Shown: positions 11,251 to 24,284 of the stretch, piece after piece
How positions within the stretch are numbered: position 1 is the first letter of the stretch
Layout of the letters: the number at the start of each line of letters is the position of its first letter
The notes under the pieces: model-generated
Databases searched by the model: none
Told to the model about the DNA's origin: nothing
The model's input: the letters and a program-made list of their open reading frames with translations, nothing else
DNA from: Sindora glabra
Taxonomy: Eukaryota > Streptophyta > Magnoliopsida > Fabales > Fabaceae
Assembly: GCA_020226215.1 (NCBI GenBank)
Contig: CM035235.1
Coordinates: 66,551,283-66,615,282, forward strand
DNA length: 64,000 nt
Direction of reading: 5' to 3'
Position numbers and translations under genes: made by a program

Positions 11251-12470
11251 TATGCGTATTGTCCCTTTAAATCTTAATATTGACCCCTCAAATGAAATTT
11301 AAATTTCTTTTGAATTGATAGAATATTGAATGTTAATCACTTATATATTTATTATATCAATTTATAAGTAAATTTTTTTAACAATTATTAGTTTATAAGA
11401 TTAATTTTAAATCTTGTTTAACTATATTTTATAATTGGTAACATAAAAATGTTTTATCCGGCTTACATTTTAATTTTTATATTTTTTTTATAAAATTTTT
11501 TGAAAACATTCATTTTTACGATTAAAAAATCAATAATTCATTTTAAATTTATAATTTTTACTTTTAACTTTTAAATTTTATTTATTCAATCATTTAAACT
11601 AATTTTACAAAGTACAATAACAATTATTTACCTCAAATTATTAGATTTATTAATACAAATAAATTTAAAAATATAAAAATTATCATTATTTACCTTTTAA
11701 CTTATTTAATATTTTATATGTATGTAAAATTTGCTTCCAAGCAAAATTTCTAGCTCTATCCTTGAATATAATGATTTTTATATTTAAACTATTAAATCAC
11801 TACCTGGAAGATTTCGTAAACATCAAATTAGTATTAAAATATTTTTAATCAATTTGGTATCAATTTCAATAATTTTATTTCAAATTAGTATTAAAAAAAT
11901 TTACATCAATTTAATACTAAAAGATTTAGGGAACATTAAATGAATACCAACCTTTTTTAAAAGGACTACTAAATTTAAGTGAAAAATTCATTCAGTATTA
12001 ATTTAATGTCTACCAAATCTTTCAAGTAGTAATATGTTGATTTATTCTCTTTTCAATATGAATAATTAAATTTTTATATTTAAGTAATTCAAGTGAATTC
12101 TTATAAAACTATATAATAAAAAATTACCTCATATATTCCTTACTATGTTTGCATTTAACTGATTTTATGGAAGAAAATGGTTTAATTTATTTATTTTTAA
12201 TAAAATTTTTAAAATTATATTTTATATACAAAATTTAAGATATTTGAAAATAGAAAGAGAAATATGATAAAATAAATACAAGTGGGATCAAATTGTAGAA
12301 TAATGAAGCATTTATTAATAAAAAATTATAACACTTTATTGAAATTCTAAAACTACCAATAAAATGGACCAAATTCTTTTTTCAAAATGTGATAGATAAT
12401 AAAGAATGGAAGGAGTAACTTGCAAGTACAAAAATTCTATAGAACTGCTCATTTTCCGCGGCTGTTTGGC
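11251..12470. other. AT-rich DNA containing a dispersed repeat
   Basis: The part at about 11780-12080 is a diverged copy of 23150-23460; both contain CAAATTAGTATTA and TACTAAAAGATTTAG in the same order. No gene seen. Confidence 0.5.
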
Positions 12471-12489
12471 TTGGTAAAATTTTAATCAG

Positions 12490-12645
12490 TATCTGGCCTT
12501 TGAGCTTGCGGGATTGGTTTTGATTGTTGGTTATGGCCAGTGTTCTAATAATTTTACAACAAGCTGGTTCCCAGTGGCCCATCCACTGGATCGGATGAGA
12601 CCCGGTCATTTCAGGTTTGATCGGGTATTGCAGATCTAAACCAGA
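12490..12645 (+). repeat. Dispersed repeat, copy 1
   Basis: About 155 bp sharing long blocks with 20725-20885, such as TTGAGCTTGCGGGA, TGGTTTTGATTGTTG, AATAATTTTACA and TTTCAGGTTTGAT. It is more GC-rich than its surroundings. Neither copy has a recognisable protein. Confidence 0.7.
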
Positions 12646-13249
12646 TTAAGAGAAATTTCAAATTTTTATTGTGTTCCCATCCATCCAAGGGTTTGGGTTT
12701 TAGTCCCAACAATTCAACCGGCCCAACTGATCAATTCAGAAAATATTACTTTTCACTTTGCTGCTAATAGGTCCAAACCGGCACAGAGTTAAAAAAAATT
12801 TCCCATACAACTTATTAAATACGATCATATGGGATATACAAATATATGAATTATTTTAATTTATATGTGACAAGCTTCTAAAAATCTAGACGTAAATTTT
12901 GAGATATATGATATAAGATTTGTTAGTTACACTGGAATACCTTGACCAACTCTAGCATAGGTATATATTTAATGGCATTTTCATCAATGACAAAACTACA
13001 TATATTTTAGTGTGGGTGTATATCCTATATAAAATTATAAATATTATTTAAAATATTTTTATTAATGTTTAAATTTTATTTTTATTAAAATGTTAAAATA
13101 TAACTATTCCCATTAATCTTGAAATTCTGGCTCCACCAGGGTTCCAACCCTCCAATGTATGATATAAGAAAGGTTAGATGTATTATATAAGTATACTCCT
13201 CAGTTAGAGTAAGTCAAGGTAGTGGTAATGATTTGGGTTCAAATGGTGA

Positions 13250-16200
13250 CGGGGTACCTTTTGGCCGTACAGATAGTAGCGGCTTGGTTCATGCAAATGG
13301 CTTTAGTTGGGTCTGAGCCGTTAGAACAAGCAAAGTCCATGCAGCCATGATTTTCTGAAGGGTTTATCTGGAATATCCTTGTCAAAATGAATGAATGAAA
13401 TGGATGTAGGAAGAAATAGCTGCTAGAACTCATTAATTTGTATTGACTGAACCTGTCAAAGTTCCATCTCATATCACAAGTTTTCGATGACATTAAGGTC
13501 CCTTGACGCGTTTGCTGAAATGAAAGTAGGGAGGTGGCAGAAAGCAAAAGCAGATGTATATAGATTTACACTAGTCTAATTTGAATCCATCCCCACACAC
13601 GCACATATAGTGTATGAGAGAGAGATAGAGAGAGAGAGAGGGGTTCAATTAATCAATGCTAAACTATCCTCAACAAAGTACAATTATGATATTTGGTAAA
13701 TTCATTTTGTTCAAGGATTGTGATATCTATTAATTCATAATGCAAAAATTACTGCGATCGGATTATTGTCAACATCCATGAATAGTATTTACATATAAAA
13801 GCAACATCAATGCATTTAAAAACAAAACCCAACCCATCAAGAGCATTTATATCCACCACCACATGACGAGCTTTTAATTTTAAATTTGAACATAGCTAGG
13901 AAAGGATATTCCACTGGGGAATCTATCAATGAACACTTCACTAGATATATATTATTAAATTTATATACAATTATTAAATATATATATATATATAACTTAA
14001 AATGTTAATCTTCACAGTTAAATTTCAAAATATTCCTTAAAATATCGTTTTTATTTATTTTATGTTAAGTTGTTAATGCTCGATAAAATTTGAATAGCAA
14101 AACAGAGTAATTGACTAATATATAAAAGATCACAGTTCTCTAACAGAAAGCAATGGTAATGGTTGTAGCATTTGACCTCTAAGGTCCATGCAGCCATGAC
14201 TTTTTGAAGGGTTTGTTTGGAATATCTTTGTCAAGATGAATGAATGAAATGGATGAAGGAAGAAATAGCTGTTATAACTCATTAATTTGATTTGAAATGA
14301 CTTGAACCAGTCAAAGTTCCATCTCATATCACAAGTTTTCAATCACACAATGGTCCCTTGATGCGTTTGCTGAAATGAAAATAATGCGGTTGCAGAAAGC
14401 AAAAGCAGATATATATAGACTTACATTAGTGCAATTTAAATCCCTCGACACATACATATATTGTGTGTGAGAGAGAGACGTTGATCCGATCAGCGCTAAA
14501 CTATTCTCAACAGGTTACAATTATGATATTTAGCAAATTCGTCTTGATCAAGGATTGTGATTTCTATTAATTTATTATACAAGAATTAGTGCAAGCGGAT
14601 TATTATCAATATCCATAAATACTTTATACATATAAAAGTAACATCAATTCATTTAAAGAAATAACCCAATCCACCAAGAGCCTTCATGTCCACCACTACA
14701 TGGTGAACCTTTAATTTTAAATTTGAACATAGGCAAAAAGGAATATTCCACTGTGGAATCCATCAAAGAATACTTCATTGTACTACTATGCATCAGGTAA
14801 AATCCCACTTTAGTTTAGAATCCACCAAAAACACTAACTAGATGAAATGACACTTCAATATGACATCTACCAAAGGACACTCCATTGTATATTAGGGGAA
14901 AGGACAATTCACTCCAAAGTTTCTCAATTTTGTGGTTTAGTGGCTTATTTATATATGTCCCTTAGGCAAGCCTTATATAATATTGTTAATATTGACATCT
15001 AATGAAGGACACTCCACTATGTACTTGTGGAAAGGACATTCCACGGCGGCATCATGTGTTGAATTTAACTTGTTTATCTTTGAAGATTGTCGAAACAGTT
15101 AAAAAAAATTAATCTAGGTCCCTTGATTTAATTCGTTCGAAGACATAAAAATTCATACAAATTGACTTGAATACCAATTTGTTCGATACATACACAAACT
15201 GAGTTGAATAATCGTTGATTCATTAGAGAAAGAAAAAATTGTAAAAATTTTTCTTGATCTTATGGTTCGGTTATATTTTACTTTCGTTGATTTAAAAAAA
15301 TTTAAACTATTCATAATCTTAAAATTAGTTTTATTTCCAATTTAATTAATAATTTATTAATAACATAAATTTTTTGTGATCTTTGAAGAAAAAATCATAA
15401 TCTTATTTGTGCAAAATTTTCAAAATTTTGTATGTTTAATTTAATTGAAATCAATTTACAAATTATATAAATTTTAATTGTAGGGGAAAATGACATACCA
15501 TACAACAACCAATCAATTTTATTTTATGATAATTGTAGAAAAAGCCTCAAAAGATAGAATTTTTTTATAGTTGAATATTCTAATTTTTAAGTTTAATAAA
15601 ATCTAACTAATTAAAATTTGATATTTTTTAATAAAATTCTATGTTCCAAAGTAAATTAGAATAATTTTGTGTTCCAAAATAAAGTAGAAATTTTAAATGA
15701 GGAAAAAATGAAAATGTTATTATTACACTTGTTAGAATATAAAATATTTTACCCTCATTTTCATCTTTCTCAACATATTGGATCAATCACATGAGGACCA
15801 ATGAAATTATGTATAATACCAATCATCTTATCTGCATCATTAGGGAAAGCCCCCATATAGCATTGGTAGTTGATGCAACCACTTCACCATGATAAACTCA
15901 ATTTGTGTAAAACATATTAAATCTGTTATCTATTACATGTGCTTCCATGGTCTCAAAACACTAAAGAAACACATTTCTATACTTTTTACATAAACATTTT
16001 ACCAACCCTCTCTAATTGATAAAGTTTTTAACTCTCTCAACAAATGTCAAAGCACCATTTTAGTACTCATTGGATAAGAGTTATCTAGCTTTTGTTAATA
16101 AATATATTGTCACTGGTTTTAAAAGTGACAAGTTATTATACAATTCAATCTTGCATGCTTGTTTGTTATATATCTTAAATCTACCTTATCATTCCAACTC

Positions 16201-17430
16201 TGAAATGTAAAATCTTATCTCATTTGAGATATTCTATAGTTATTATATCAACTTATCCACATTATCATTCGTTAAACATAAAAATTTTGATAGCATCTTC
16301 ACATGGTTCACCAAATGTGCAAAATATGCACCGATATAGTACACATTGAAAAAATAAAGAAGACATATGAAATTTCTATAATGTAAAATAATAAATAGAT
16401 AAGTTGACAACAATAAATAAAGAATCTATCTCAATCTATCAAAATTTATGGAAAAATTCAAGGGGTGGTTAGTATATAATGGCCAATCAACTCTTGAATA
16501 GGTTTAAGGTAATGCAAGTGCATTAAATTTAAAATTGTTGTAATTTTATAATTACGATAATTTAGTAGTATGTGAAAAATAACTCGTAATATTTTTATCA
16601 TTTATTCACCATTTTATTTGAAATTAACTATAAATCTCTACTAAATGAATATTTTAATTTTCTAATTTGTGTGCAATTTTTACCATTTTAATATTTTTAT
16701 TATTAGAATTTTTTAATATTTTTATTTTTATTATTTATTACTAAATGTTTTTTACATGCAAGTTTTTTCTCCATCTCAAATTTAATACCTTTATTAATTT
16801 ATAGTTTTAAAGTTTATTTCTTTACATTGTTTAATATCTTCTTGTTCATTAGATTGATATAAATTTTACATTGATTTAACATTAAAAATAATAATTTAAT
16901 CTTATTTATGACTTTATTTAAAATCAACTCTAAATCTATATAATTAAAATTTTATTTTCGTAATCTATGTTCATGTTTTAATTATTTAATATTTTTATTA
17001 TTAAACATTTTATTTGTTTTTTATTATTAAACATTTTCTCCATCTCAAATTTAATATCTTTATTAATTTATAATTTTAAAATTTATTTCTTTTCTATGTT
17101 TAATATCTTCTTGTTCATTAGATTAATATAAATTTTATACTAATTTTGTATTACGCGTAATAATTTAATCTCATTCATTGCTTTATTTAAAACCAACTCT
17201 AAATTTATATATTTAAATGTTTTATTTTTCTAATTCATGTTTAAGTTTTAATTATTTAATATTTTTATTATTAAAATCTTTATATTTTCATTACTTTAAT
17301 TTCAAAAGTTATGACTTTTCATATTTGTATCAGGTCACAAATTCTATGTTAAGTCCAAATACAACAAAATTATCAATATATTTTTCTAAAATTCTCATAC
17401 TCATATCAGGTCTACAAATGTTATGCTAAG
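13250..17430 (+). repeat. Segmental duplication, copy A
   Basis: This block matches 24285-29084 in the same orientation over most of its length. Shared landmarks are GGTACCTTTTGGCCGT, GGTTCATGCAAATGGC, CATCATGTGTTGAATT and TTTAATTCGTTCGAAGA. Its left part is itself doubled: 13290-13960 and 14180-14800 match each other (AAAGTTCCATCTCATATCAC and others). Paired TTGAC/GTCAA words (W-box-like) and GA/CA microsatellites recur in each copy. Open frames on the minus strand at 13239-13547 and 14130-14342 are not conserved as protein, so I do not call a gene. Confidence 0.8.
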
Positions 17431-20010
17431 TTTAAATATAATACATTTATCAATATATCAAGATCATATAATATATCCAAACATAATATGATAACAAATA
17501 TATCAAACACAACATATTAATTGCATAACTAATTTCACAAAAGTAAAAGAATTTTTCCTAGTAGCATGCCACATTCCATAATAATTGTAAAAAAAATGCA
17601 CTTAAGAAATTTCAACTTGCCTCAATGAAAAAATGAACCAAAAAAAAAAGGACAAAAGAATAGGAACACAATCTAGCCAATATGTAAAATCAATATTAGA
17701 AAATGAGAGAGAAAGTCAAAAACATGATTCAAATGACAAAGAAAATATTAAAAAAACCTTAAATGCATAGAATTCTTTGAAAATTTGCTTCTTCCATCAT
17801 GCAAATGAGTAGAAATAGCATTTTGCCAAAATTTAATTTATAGACATATTATAGTGACACTTAATTCAATCATTACTATATGAAATTTTGAAATTTTGAT
17901 TGTTGTTATAGGGCTTTTGAAAATATAGTGCCAATCTACACCCCTTTAGTTTTTGGGAAACCATATCATGATGACAACATTATTGGTATAGTATCAAAAA
18001 TTCAAATATCAAATTTCCCATAAATTCTACTACAATGACATTGTCTTTAGTATATAGCTTGCAAATATTGGTGATAAGTACCTTTTCCTATGCACATATA
18101 TTGATGATATCATCATCATAAGAGGTTCCAAATTTAATTAATTCATTTTTAAAAAAAAATATTGCATGGTTTTACTCAACCTATGCCAATAATATTGTCA
18201 TCTTTATAGTTTTTTTAAATTAATTTTAGTTTCAAAAAAATAATGTTTATTTTATTTCTTTCCTCTTTATAGTGATGATATTCCATTTTTGGAGCCAAAG
18301 TTTCCTAATATATAACTTTTACCATATGCCGACAAATGGAAAAATGTTATTAGTATATCTGTTATTAGTATAGGTTAAATTTGTTGTAGTGATAGTTAGG
18401 TAGGTTAAATTGTTACACCAATTAGGATTTAAATTTTTTATTTAAAATTGGTTAATAAATTATGAATAGGATATGAATTTTGTTTGTATAATCAATAATT
18501 AAGTAAGTGAAAATGTTTTAAAGTTAATTGCAACTAAGAGTAAGTATAAAAAGGAAATTTAGAAATGTTATGCCCATTTTACCCCTAAGGCTTTAGCCCC
18601 TTACTCTCTCCCCATTCTTCCTTTAAATGCAATTATTATTTTTTTTGTTATTTTTAAATAAATAAAAATATTATTTTTACTTTAAGATCTCTTGTTTTTT
18701 ATTATTAGAATCCATAATTTCAAATAAAAAAAATTATATTTCTTTCTTTGAAATTCACCCAATGCATTTTCTAAGAAATGCATTGAAACCATTTCCTTTA
18801 AAATCTAGTCTACTTATTGATTTCATGAGATAATTAAATTAAAGATGGATCTATTTAATTAGTGAAATTGAATGATTGAATTAATTAATATGTTTTTATA
18901 TGTATAAAATTTTATATTATAAGTATTAAAAATATAAATAATTAAATATATTTTAGCTAATATAAATCCTTACAACCGTTGGTTCTCCATGAGCATGTCT
19001 TGTTTTCTTGGTGGAGTTTTAGATTATATTTTAAGTAACCCATAAGTTAGCTAATAACGTATAAATTAGTTGATAGTTAATAACTAATAGTTTATAATTG
19101 ATAGCTAATAGTTGATAAGGTCATTGATTATGTAATAAGTATTTCACAAAATTAATTATTAAAATTGTTGAAATTATAAAGTAAAATAAAATGATATATT
19201 GATAGAAATAGATATATATTAAATTAATTCATATTTATTTAAGGATCAAATTACATTAATGTAATTAAAATATTTAAAATAAATATATAATATATAATAT
19301 TTAATTAATTATATTTTATAAATTTGCATATTTATTTATATACATATTTTTAAATATCTATAGTTTAAAACTAGGATATAATTACATTAAAATTAGAAGA
19401 AATATTTAGGTTTACATTATGAAAGGCATAAGTTGTATGTTAATAAAAAGAATGAGAATAAATTTGGAAAAAATTTAAAGAGGTAGTGATTTATAAGTTA
19501 TAAGCTACTTAAGTTAATTTATTAAATCAAAGGTTATTTTTTCTAATAAGTTATTGCACGAAATACCTCTAAAGATTAGTTTATAACTTATTGATCAGGT
19601 TAATAAATTATAGATTAACTTATTTATTACATAAAATTGAGCTTTAATCTATATTTTAAACTCTAGTTATATCATTGATTCAACTAGCTTATACCAGTTA
19701 AAAAAATAATCAAATTAATTAATATATTTTACATATAAAATTATATATTACATAAAATTAATTAAATATACTTTAATTAATATAAATGTATTTTTAAAAT
19801 TAAAAATAATTTTGAAATTGGATTTATATTGGTTAATGCTTAACAAATCTAATTACAAGCCCATATTAAAATTATAGCTATTTCAATATTAGAACGAAAA
19901 TAGACAGATTGCATTCAATAAAAAAATGAAACATACAATGTGAATAAATTTTATTAAAAAATTGGTCTACATATATAACATTGTTAAACTTATATAAAGC
20001 ACTCATAACA
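17431..20010. other. Gene-free, very AT-rich stretch
   Basis: No coding or RNA gene recognised. Words such as ATAAGTTATAAGCTACTTAAG and AGTTGATAGTTAATA at about 19040-19640 look like pieces of a decayed DNA transposon. Confidence 0.4.
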
Positions 20011-20029
20011 AAAAAATAAAAATAAAAAT

Positions 20030-20530
20030 ACAAAGGAAGGAACATGAATGTCAAATTGTGAGTGAGGATGTACGTGGGTTCCATTAATTTTATTTATTTA
20101 TTTATTTTTATTTTTATCAATGAAGAAAAAAAGGGCAACGTTAAAAGAATTTGTGAGTATTGGCAATGGTATTTGAAGATTTATTTTATTTTACTTTTTG
20201 TGCCCCATGGATACTTACTGTTGAGTTCTGCCTGAGTCCAGATACATTATTGAAAAACCTACTTCCAATGTCATTATCTTATGCATAAGATAATATGTCT
20301 GTGCGATTTTCCCCACTCTTTTCATTATTTTAAGCACCAAGCCAAGTGAAATTGAAAGAAATTTTTATAATATTTCACTAGCTAGGCTAATTTTGAGAGT
20401 GAGTATTTTTTTTTAACATCATCCATTTTTTCTTCATTGATAAAAAGAAAATTAAATAAATAAAATTAATGAAACCCACGTACATCCTCACTCACAATCT
20501 CACATTCATGTTCTTTCCTTTCTATTTTTA
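20030..20530. repeat. Long inverted repeat, arms of about 117 bp
   Basis: Arms at about 20030-20146 and 20410-20530 are reverse complements with few mismatches. TGAGTGAGGATGTACGTGGG in the left arm pairs with CCCACGTACATCCTCACTCA in the right. The loop is about 260 bp. A transcript would fold into a long hairpin. No target duplication was identified. Confidence 0.8.
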
Positions 20531-20589
20531 GAGTATAAATTATTAAACTTATGTAAAATTACTAAGTATATAAATTAAATTGTTATTAA

Positions 20590-20885
20590 TTATCATAGTT
20601 AAATATAAAAATATTCTTCAAAATATAATTTTATTTATTTTATATTAAGTTGCTAATTGCTAATACTCAATAAAAATTGAAGAGCAAAACAACGTAATTG
20701 ACTAATATATAAAAGATCACAGTTAACAACGGTAGTGGCCCTTGAGCTTGCGGGACTGGTTTTGATTGTTGTTGTGGCCGGTGTCCCAATAATTTTACAG
20801 CAAGCAGGTTGCCAGTGGCTTATCCGCTGGACCAGATGAGACCGGAGATTTCAGGTTTGATCCGGTATTGCCAATCTAAATCGGA
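20590..20885 (+). repeat. Dispersed repeat, copy 2
   Basis: 20590-20725 matches 14000-14140 (GTAATTGACTAATATATAAA and AGATCACAGTT). 20725-20885 matches 12490-12645. It therefore joins two repeat pieces found apart elsewhere in the window. Confidence 0.7.
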
Positions 20886-20959
20886 TTAATATTATATTTT
20901 AATTATTTTTAAAAATATTATTTGATTACTAAAGATATTTTTATTAAAAATTAAATTAT

Positions 20960-21615
20960 TACTAATGGTATATGGTGAGCAATGATAGTTATTGGTAGTA
21001 CGTAGTGGTAGTAACAATGATGAAAAAAGATTGTTCCAATCTTGGATGATAATCACTAACAGTGAGTGGTTATAGTAGTAGTGGTGACAAACGATGGTAC
21101 CAATAATGGGTGGTGATCATTAATAGTGAGTGATGGTTAGTGATAGTTATGGGAAATGAGTGATAACTAATGATAATTATTGAAGATGGGTGGTGGGCGA
21201 CAATGGTTAAATGATGACCAACAATGATAGGCAACGGCGGGTGATGGCTAATAGTGGTTATCAATAATGAGTGGTAATTAATGATAGTCACTGACAATAA
21301 ATAGTAGTTGGTAGTATTCATTAACAATGGATGATAATTGGTTATGGTCTTCAATAATTAGTGGTTATGGATGGTGGTGATTAGCAGTGAATAGTGGTAA
21401 ATGATAATTATTGATGATAGATAGTAACCGACAATAGTCGCTGCCAATAGGTGGTAGTTGGCAATTATCAATATTAATGAATAATGGTGAACAATAGTCA
21501 TTAACAATGAATGGATATAAATAATGGTCATTAATGGTTAGTAATGATTGATAATGATCACCAATAATGTGTGATGGTGGGTAATAGTTGATCATGATGA
21601 GTAATAAGGTATGTA
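20960..21615 (+). repeat. Degenerate minisatellite, period about 30 bp
   Basis: About 20 imperfect units, each near 30 bases with the pattern GRTRRTTRRTRATRRT and a purine-rich ATGRGT end. Because 30 is a multiple of three, long open frames appear on the minus strand (21070-21354 and 21365-21649). Their His/Ile/Tyr/Pro-rich products are artefacts of the repeat. Confidence 0.8.
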
Positions 21616-21682
21616 AAATAATCTTTTTATTCCAATTAAACATTCTCATATCATGAAAATGTATGATACCTAGGTCCCTTTA

Positions 21683-23060
21683 TAAGAGTATTTTGTGGAA
21701 ATATTAAATAAAAAATATTTTAAGAAATATTCATATTCCCAAAAATATTTTTTTAAAATTTGAACTGAGGATGAAAATTTCACATTCTCTTAAAATATTC
21801 CTAGAAATGTAATATTAAAAGATTTCATGAATTAAATGCTACTTCAAGGGAGTAATTTTGGCTGCAACTAGTTGCAATCCATCTCCCTCTATAAATGATT
21901 GATACTTAATATATAAACATGCACCCTAATTCAATAAATTTTAATTTAAATATTTATTATACAAACATTTAATATAAAAATTCTTTTTAAAATAAAAACA
22001 CATCACCTTTAAATAACAAAATTAAATCAAACTTTTAATCCCTATATTTTTTAAGGATTTAAATTTGATTTGTTGTCAATGTAAATTAAGTTTACATTAT
22101 CATCCAATTATGTGTTATTATGTCAATAAAAATTCATTAAAATACCTTTATCATTGTTAAAAATTCTTAATTTCTATTATTTTTAATGAAATATTTTCCT
22201 CTCATTTATTGACAATTTAAAATATTTTATATACACAATAAATTAAATTTAAACTCTTTTTTTAAAGATAAAAATTAAATAAAATTTCATAAGTGTTTGG
22301 CATAAAAATTTTCATTTATATCAAAATTAGACATATTAGCTACAATATAAATAAGAATCAAAATTAGACAAATTAGCTACAATATGTATAAATAAGAGTA
22401 TTTTGTAGGCATATTAAATAAAAAACATTTTAAGAAATATTCACATTCCCAAAAATATTTTTTAAAAATTTGAATTAAGGATGGGAATTTCACATTCCCT
22501 TAAAATATTCCTAGAAATGTGATAATAAATGATTTCATGAATTAAATGCTACCTTAAGGGAGTAATTTCAGCTACAACTAGTTGCAAGCCATCTCCCTCT
22601 ACAAATGATTGACACTTAATATATAAGCATTTAATATAAAAAAATCTTTTTAAATTAAAAACATGTCACCTCGAAATAAAAAAATTAAATCAAACTTTTA
22701 ATTCCCATATTTGTTAAGGATTTCAATTTGATCTATTGTCAATGTAAATTAAGTTTACATTATCATCCAATTATGTGTTATTATATCAATAAAAATTTAT
22801 TATAATGCCTTTATCGTTGTTAAAAATTCTTAATTTCTATTATTTTTAATGAGATAATTCATTGATAATTTAAAATATTTTATATACATAGTAAATTAAA
22901 TTTAAACTCTTTTTTTAAAAGATAAAAATTAAATAAATTTTCTTAAGTGTTTGGTATAAAAAATTTTATTCATATCAAAATTACACATATTAGCTATAAT
23001 ATGTATAAATAAGTAAGAATCAAAATTAAACATATTAGCCACAATATGTATAAATAAGCA
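21683..23060 (+). repeat. Tandem duplication of about 0.7 kb
   Basis: Unit 1 (21683-22390) and unit 2 (22391-23060) share GAGTATTTTGT, AATATTCCTAGAAATGT, ATTTCATGAATTAAATGCTA and CCATCTCCCTCTA in the same order with scattered substitutions. No gene. Confidence 0.8.
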
Positions 23061-24284
23061 AGAATTAAGTGTATTGTTGATTAAGGAAAAATTATCAATT
23101 ATACCTAAGCAGTAAACATATTCTTCAAAATATGTGATAGTCTATTCTTTAAACCACCAAATCATTATCTTGAAAGATTTGATGGATATTAAATTAGTAT
23201 TAAAAATTTTTTGATATCAGTTTTAAAAATTTCACTTCAAATTAGTATTATAAATTTTTTTATATCAATTTGATACTAAAAGATTTAGGAAACATCTAAT
23301 TGATACCAATATCTTTTAAAAAAATATTAAATTGATGTAAAAGAATATTTTGATACTAATTTGCTGCTTGCTATCTCTTTCCTACAGTAATTTGGTGGTT
23401 TCTCATTTTTTTATTATTATGAATAATTGACTTCTCATACTTGAGTAATTTGATTGAGTTTTCTAAGGGATCGCTTAAGATGCACTATCAAAATACTAAT
23501 GCATCAATACACTACTTCATCAATGATTAATATACAATCATCCAAAATTGAATGGCTCTAGGTTAACCTTTTCCAGAAAAGTTCTTCAAATTAAGCAATG
23601 GCTCCAAGATTTTATTTTCTGCATTGGAGAGATTCTTCAACATCAATGCATCTCAGTTCCAAATTAAAATTTCACATCTTATCAAGCTAAACCAAAATCC
23701 AAAAAAACAAAAAATGCAATAGTTAGTTGGCCTAAACTCAACCTAAATTTCAAAGTGATAATTTTTTTTTTTTTTTTGGCTAGAGTAAAATCTCAGTCGA
23801 GTCTTAAATCAAATCAATTCCCAATTTCAAAATGGCAAACAAAAGCTCCAAAATAAATTGAAGGAGGCTTCTCTTATGTTCGTCAACGACGTCAATCGTC
23901 CTTCAAGATTCCATCTCGACAATATTTGACGTTGGAGTCGTGCTGTTTTCTGTAGATTGTATCCGTATCCTAAATATTACGCTCAAATCTATTGTTCTTC
24001 AACTGTAAAAATCAAAAAATAATATTAGAACTAGGTCATAAATTATTCTGAATGTTCAAAAAGTTTAAAATTTTCAACATATCCATCAGATTTTGTCATT
24101 TCTCTATGTGAGCTATTGTTTACTAAGAATAACTAATAAATTTTCCTGTCGATGGCCTTGCCGGCCACAGATCTCCATGTCTTCAACACCATAGTCGTAT
24201 CCATTTCGTATGCCCAGCCCTCTGTAAATGAACTCGCAGTCAAGGTAAAAACTTCCGATAAAATCAGAAGAAATTCATGCAAGG
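23061..24284. other. Gene-free stretch with exon-like island
   Basis: 23150-23460 is a dispersed repeat (see 11780-12080). A GC-richer island at 23880-24250 has a possible minus-strand exon: acceptor TTTACAG, then an open frame reading GWAYEMDTTMVLKTWRSV to a stop at 24133. I do not recognise this product, and no partner exon is evident. Confidence 0.35.

Noticed and set aside
13239..14342. Minus-strand frames at 13239-13547 and 14130-14342, similar to each other
   Set aside because: Similarity follows from the DNA duplication; stops and indels differ, and the third copy at 24284-24600 does not keep the frame.
21070..21649. Two 94-codon minus-strand frames
   Set aside because: Produced by the 30 bp minisatellite, low-complexity product.
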